Assembly (NCBI GenBank): GCA_025060275.1
Contig: JANXCJ010000131.1
Coordinates: forward strand, 1-5,446
Origin: Bacteroidia bacterium
GTDB lineage: Bacteria > Bacteroidota > Bacteroidia > SpSt-205
DNA: 5,446 nucleotides
Reading direction: 5' to 3'
How positions within the stretch are numbered: position 1 is the stretch's first letter; the number at the start of each line of letters is the position of its first letter. Shown piece after piece: positions 5,365 to 5,446 of the stretch. The position numbers were made by a program, and so were the translations under genes. Below the pieces are notes generated by a model. The model ran no database searches. It was given only the letters and a program-made list of their open reading frames with translations, and was not told where the DNA came from.

Positions 5365-5446
5365 ATGAGCTGGAATAGCCTCAAAACTTTCCTTTTACTA
5401 TCAATCCTCACCCTAATTTTAGTTGCAGTAGGCAGATTAGCCGGTG
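5365..5446 (+). CDS. htpX: Probable HtpX-like zinc metalloprotease, N-terminal fragment
   Basis: Only the first 27 codons are inside the window; the gene continues past the right edge. The translation starts MSWNSLKTFLLLSILTLILV and continues AVGRLAG. A short polar start, LKTFLLL, a hydrophobic helix and then a Gly-rich end are how HtpX proteases typically begin. HtpX is a membrane-bound zinc protease that degrades damaged membrane proteins. The decisive HExxH motif lies outside the window, so the call rests on N-terminal resemblance alone; another membrane protein is possible. The start is supported by the -7 promoter element just upstream, and no other in-frame start codon lies close by. 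It is divergent from the glycosyltransferase gene. Confidence 0.55.
   Translation, partial: MSWNSLKTFLLLSILTLILVAVGRLAG

Overview
The window looks like ordinary chromosome from a member of the Bacteroidota. Two things support this. The primary sigma factor has the short form that starts MRQLKI, typical of that phylum. Also, five of the six gene starts are preceded by an exact copy of the Bacteroidota -7 promoter element TAnnTTTG. I cannot place the organism more finely. It probably respires, since it encodes a complex I subunit.

Layout, left to right. A TerB-like gene runs leftward off the left edge (1-329, minus). Divergent from it is a secreted or periplasmic protein with two TonB C-terminal-like domains joined by a long proline-rich linker (366-1664, plus). 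Next come rpoD (1729-2601, plus) and a nuoG-like complex I subunit (2630-4357, plus). A probable divergent glycosyltransferase lies convergent to nuoG and overlaps its 3' end by 28 bases (4330-5214, minus). After a 150-base divergent spacer, the first 27 codons of a probable htpX protease gene run off the right edge (5365-5446, plus). There are no tRNA or rRNA genes, CRISPR arrays, insertion sequences or integrases.

The genes do not form an evident pathway or operon; nearly every gene has its own promoter-like element. What unites the window is how the genes start. In three genes (terB-like, the TonB-domain gene, nuoG) the G of TAnnTTTG is separated from ATG by exactly four bases. This predicts leaderless or nearly leaderless mRNAs. 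htpX (eight bases) and the glycosyltransferase (ten bases) have slightly longer spacers. rpoD differs: its -7 element is imperfect and a Shine-Dalgarno-like AGAGG precedes the internal ATG.

I found no convincing new multi-gene system. The items most worth a second look are the leaderless promoter pattern, the back-to-back promoter pair at 333-362, the internal duplication with matched cysteines in the TonB-domain protein, its C-rich homopolymer runs, and the short nuoG with no other complex I gene beside it.
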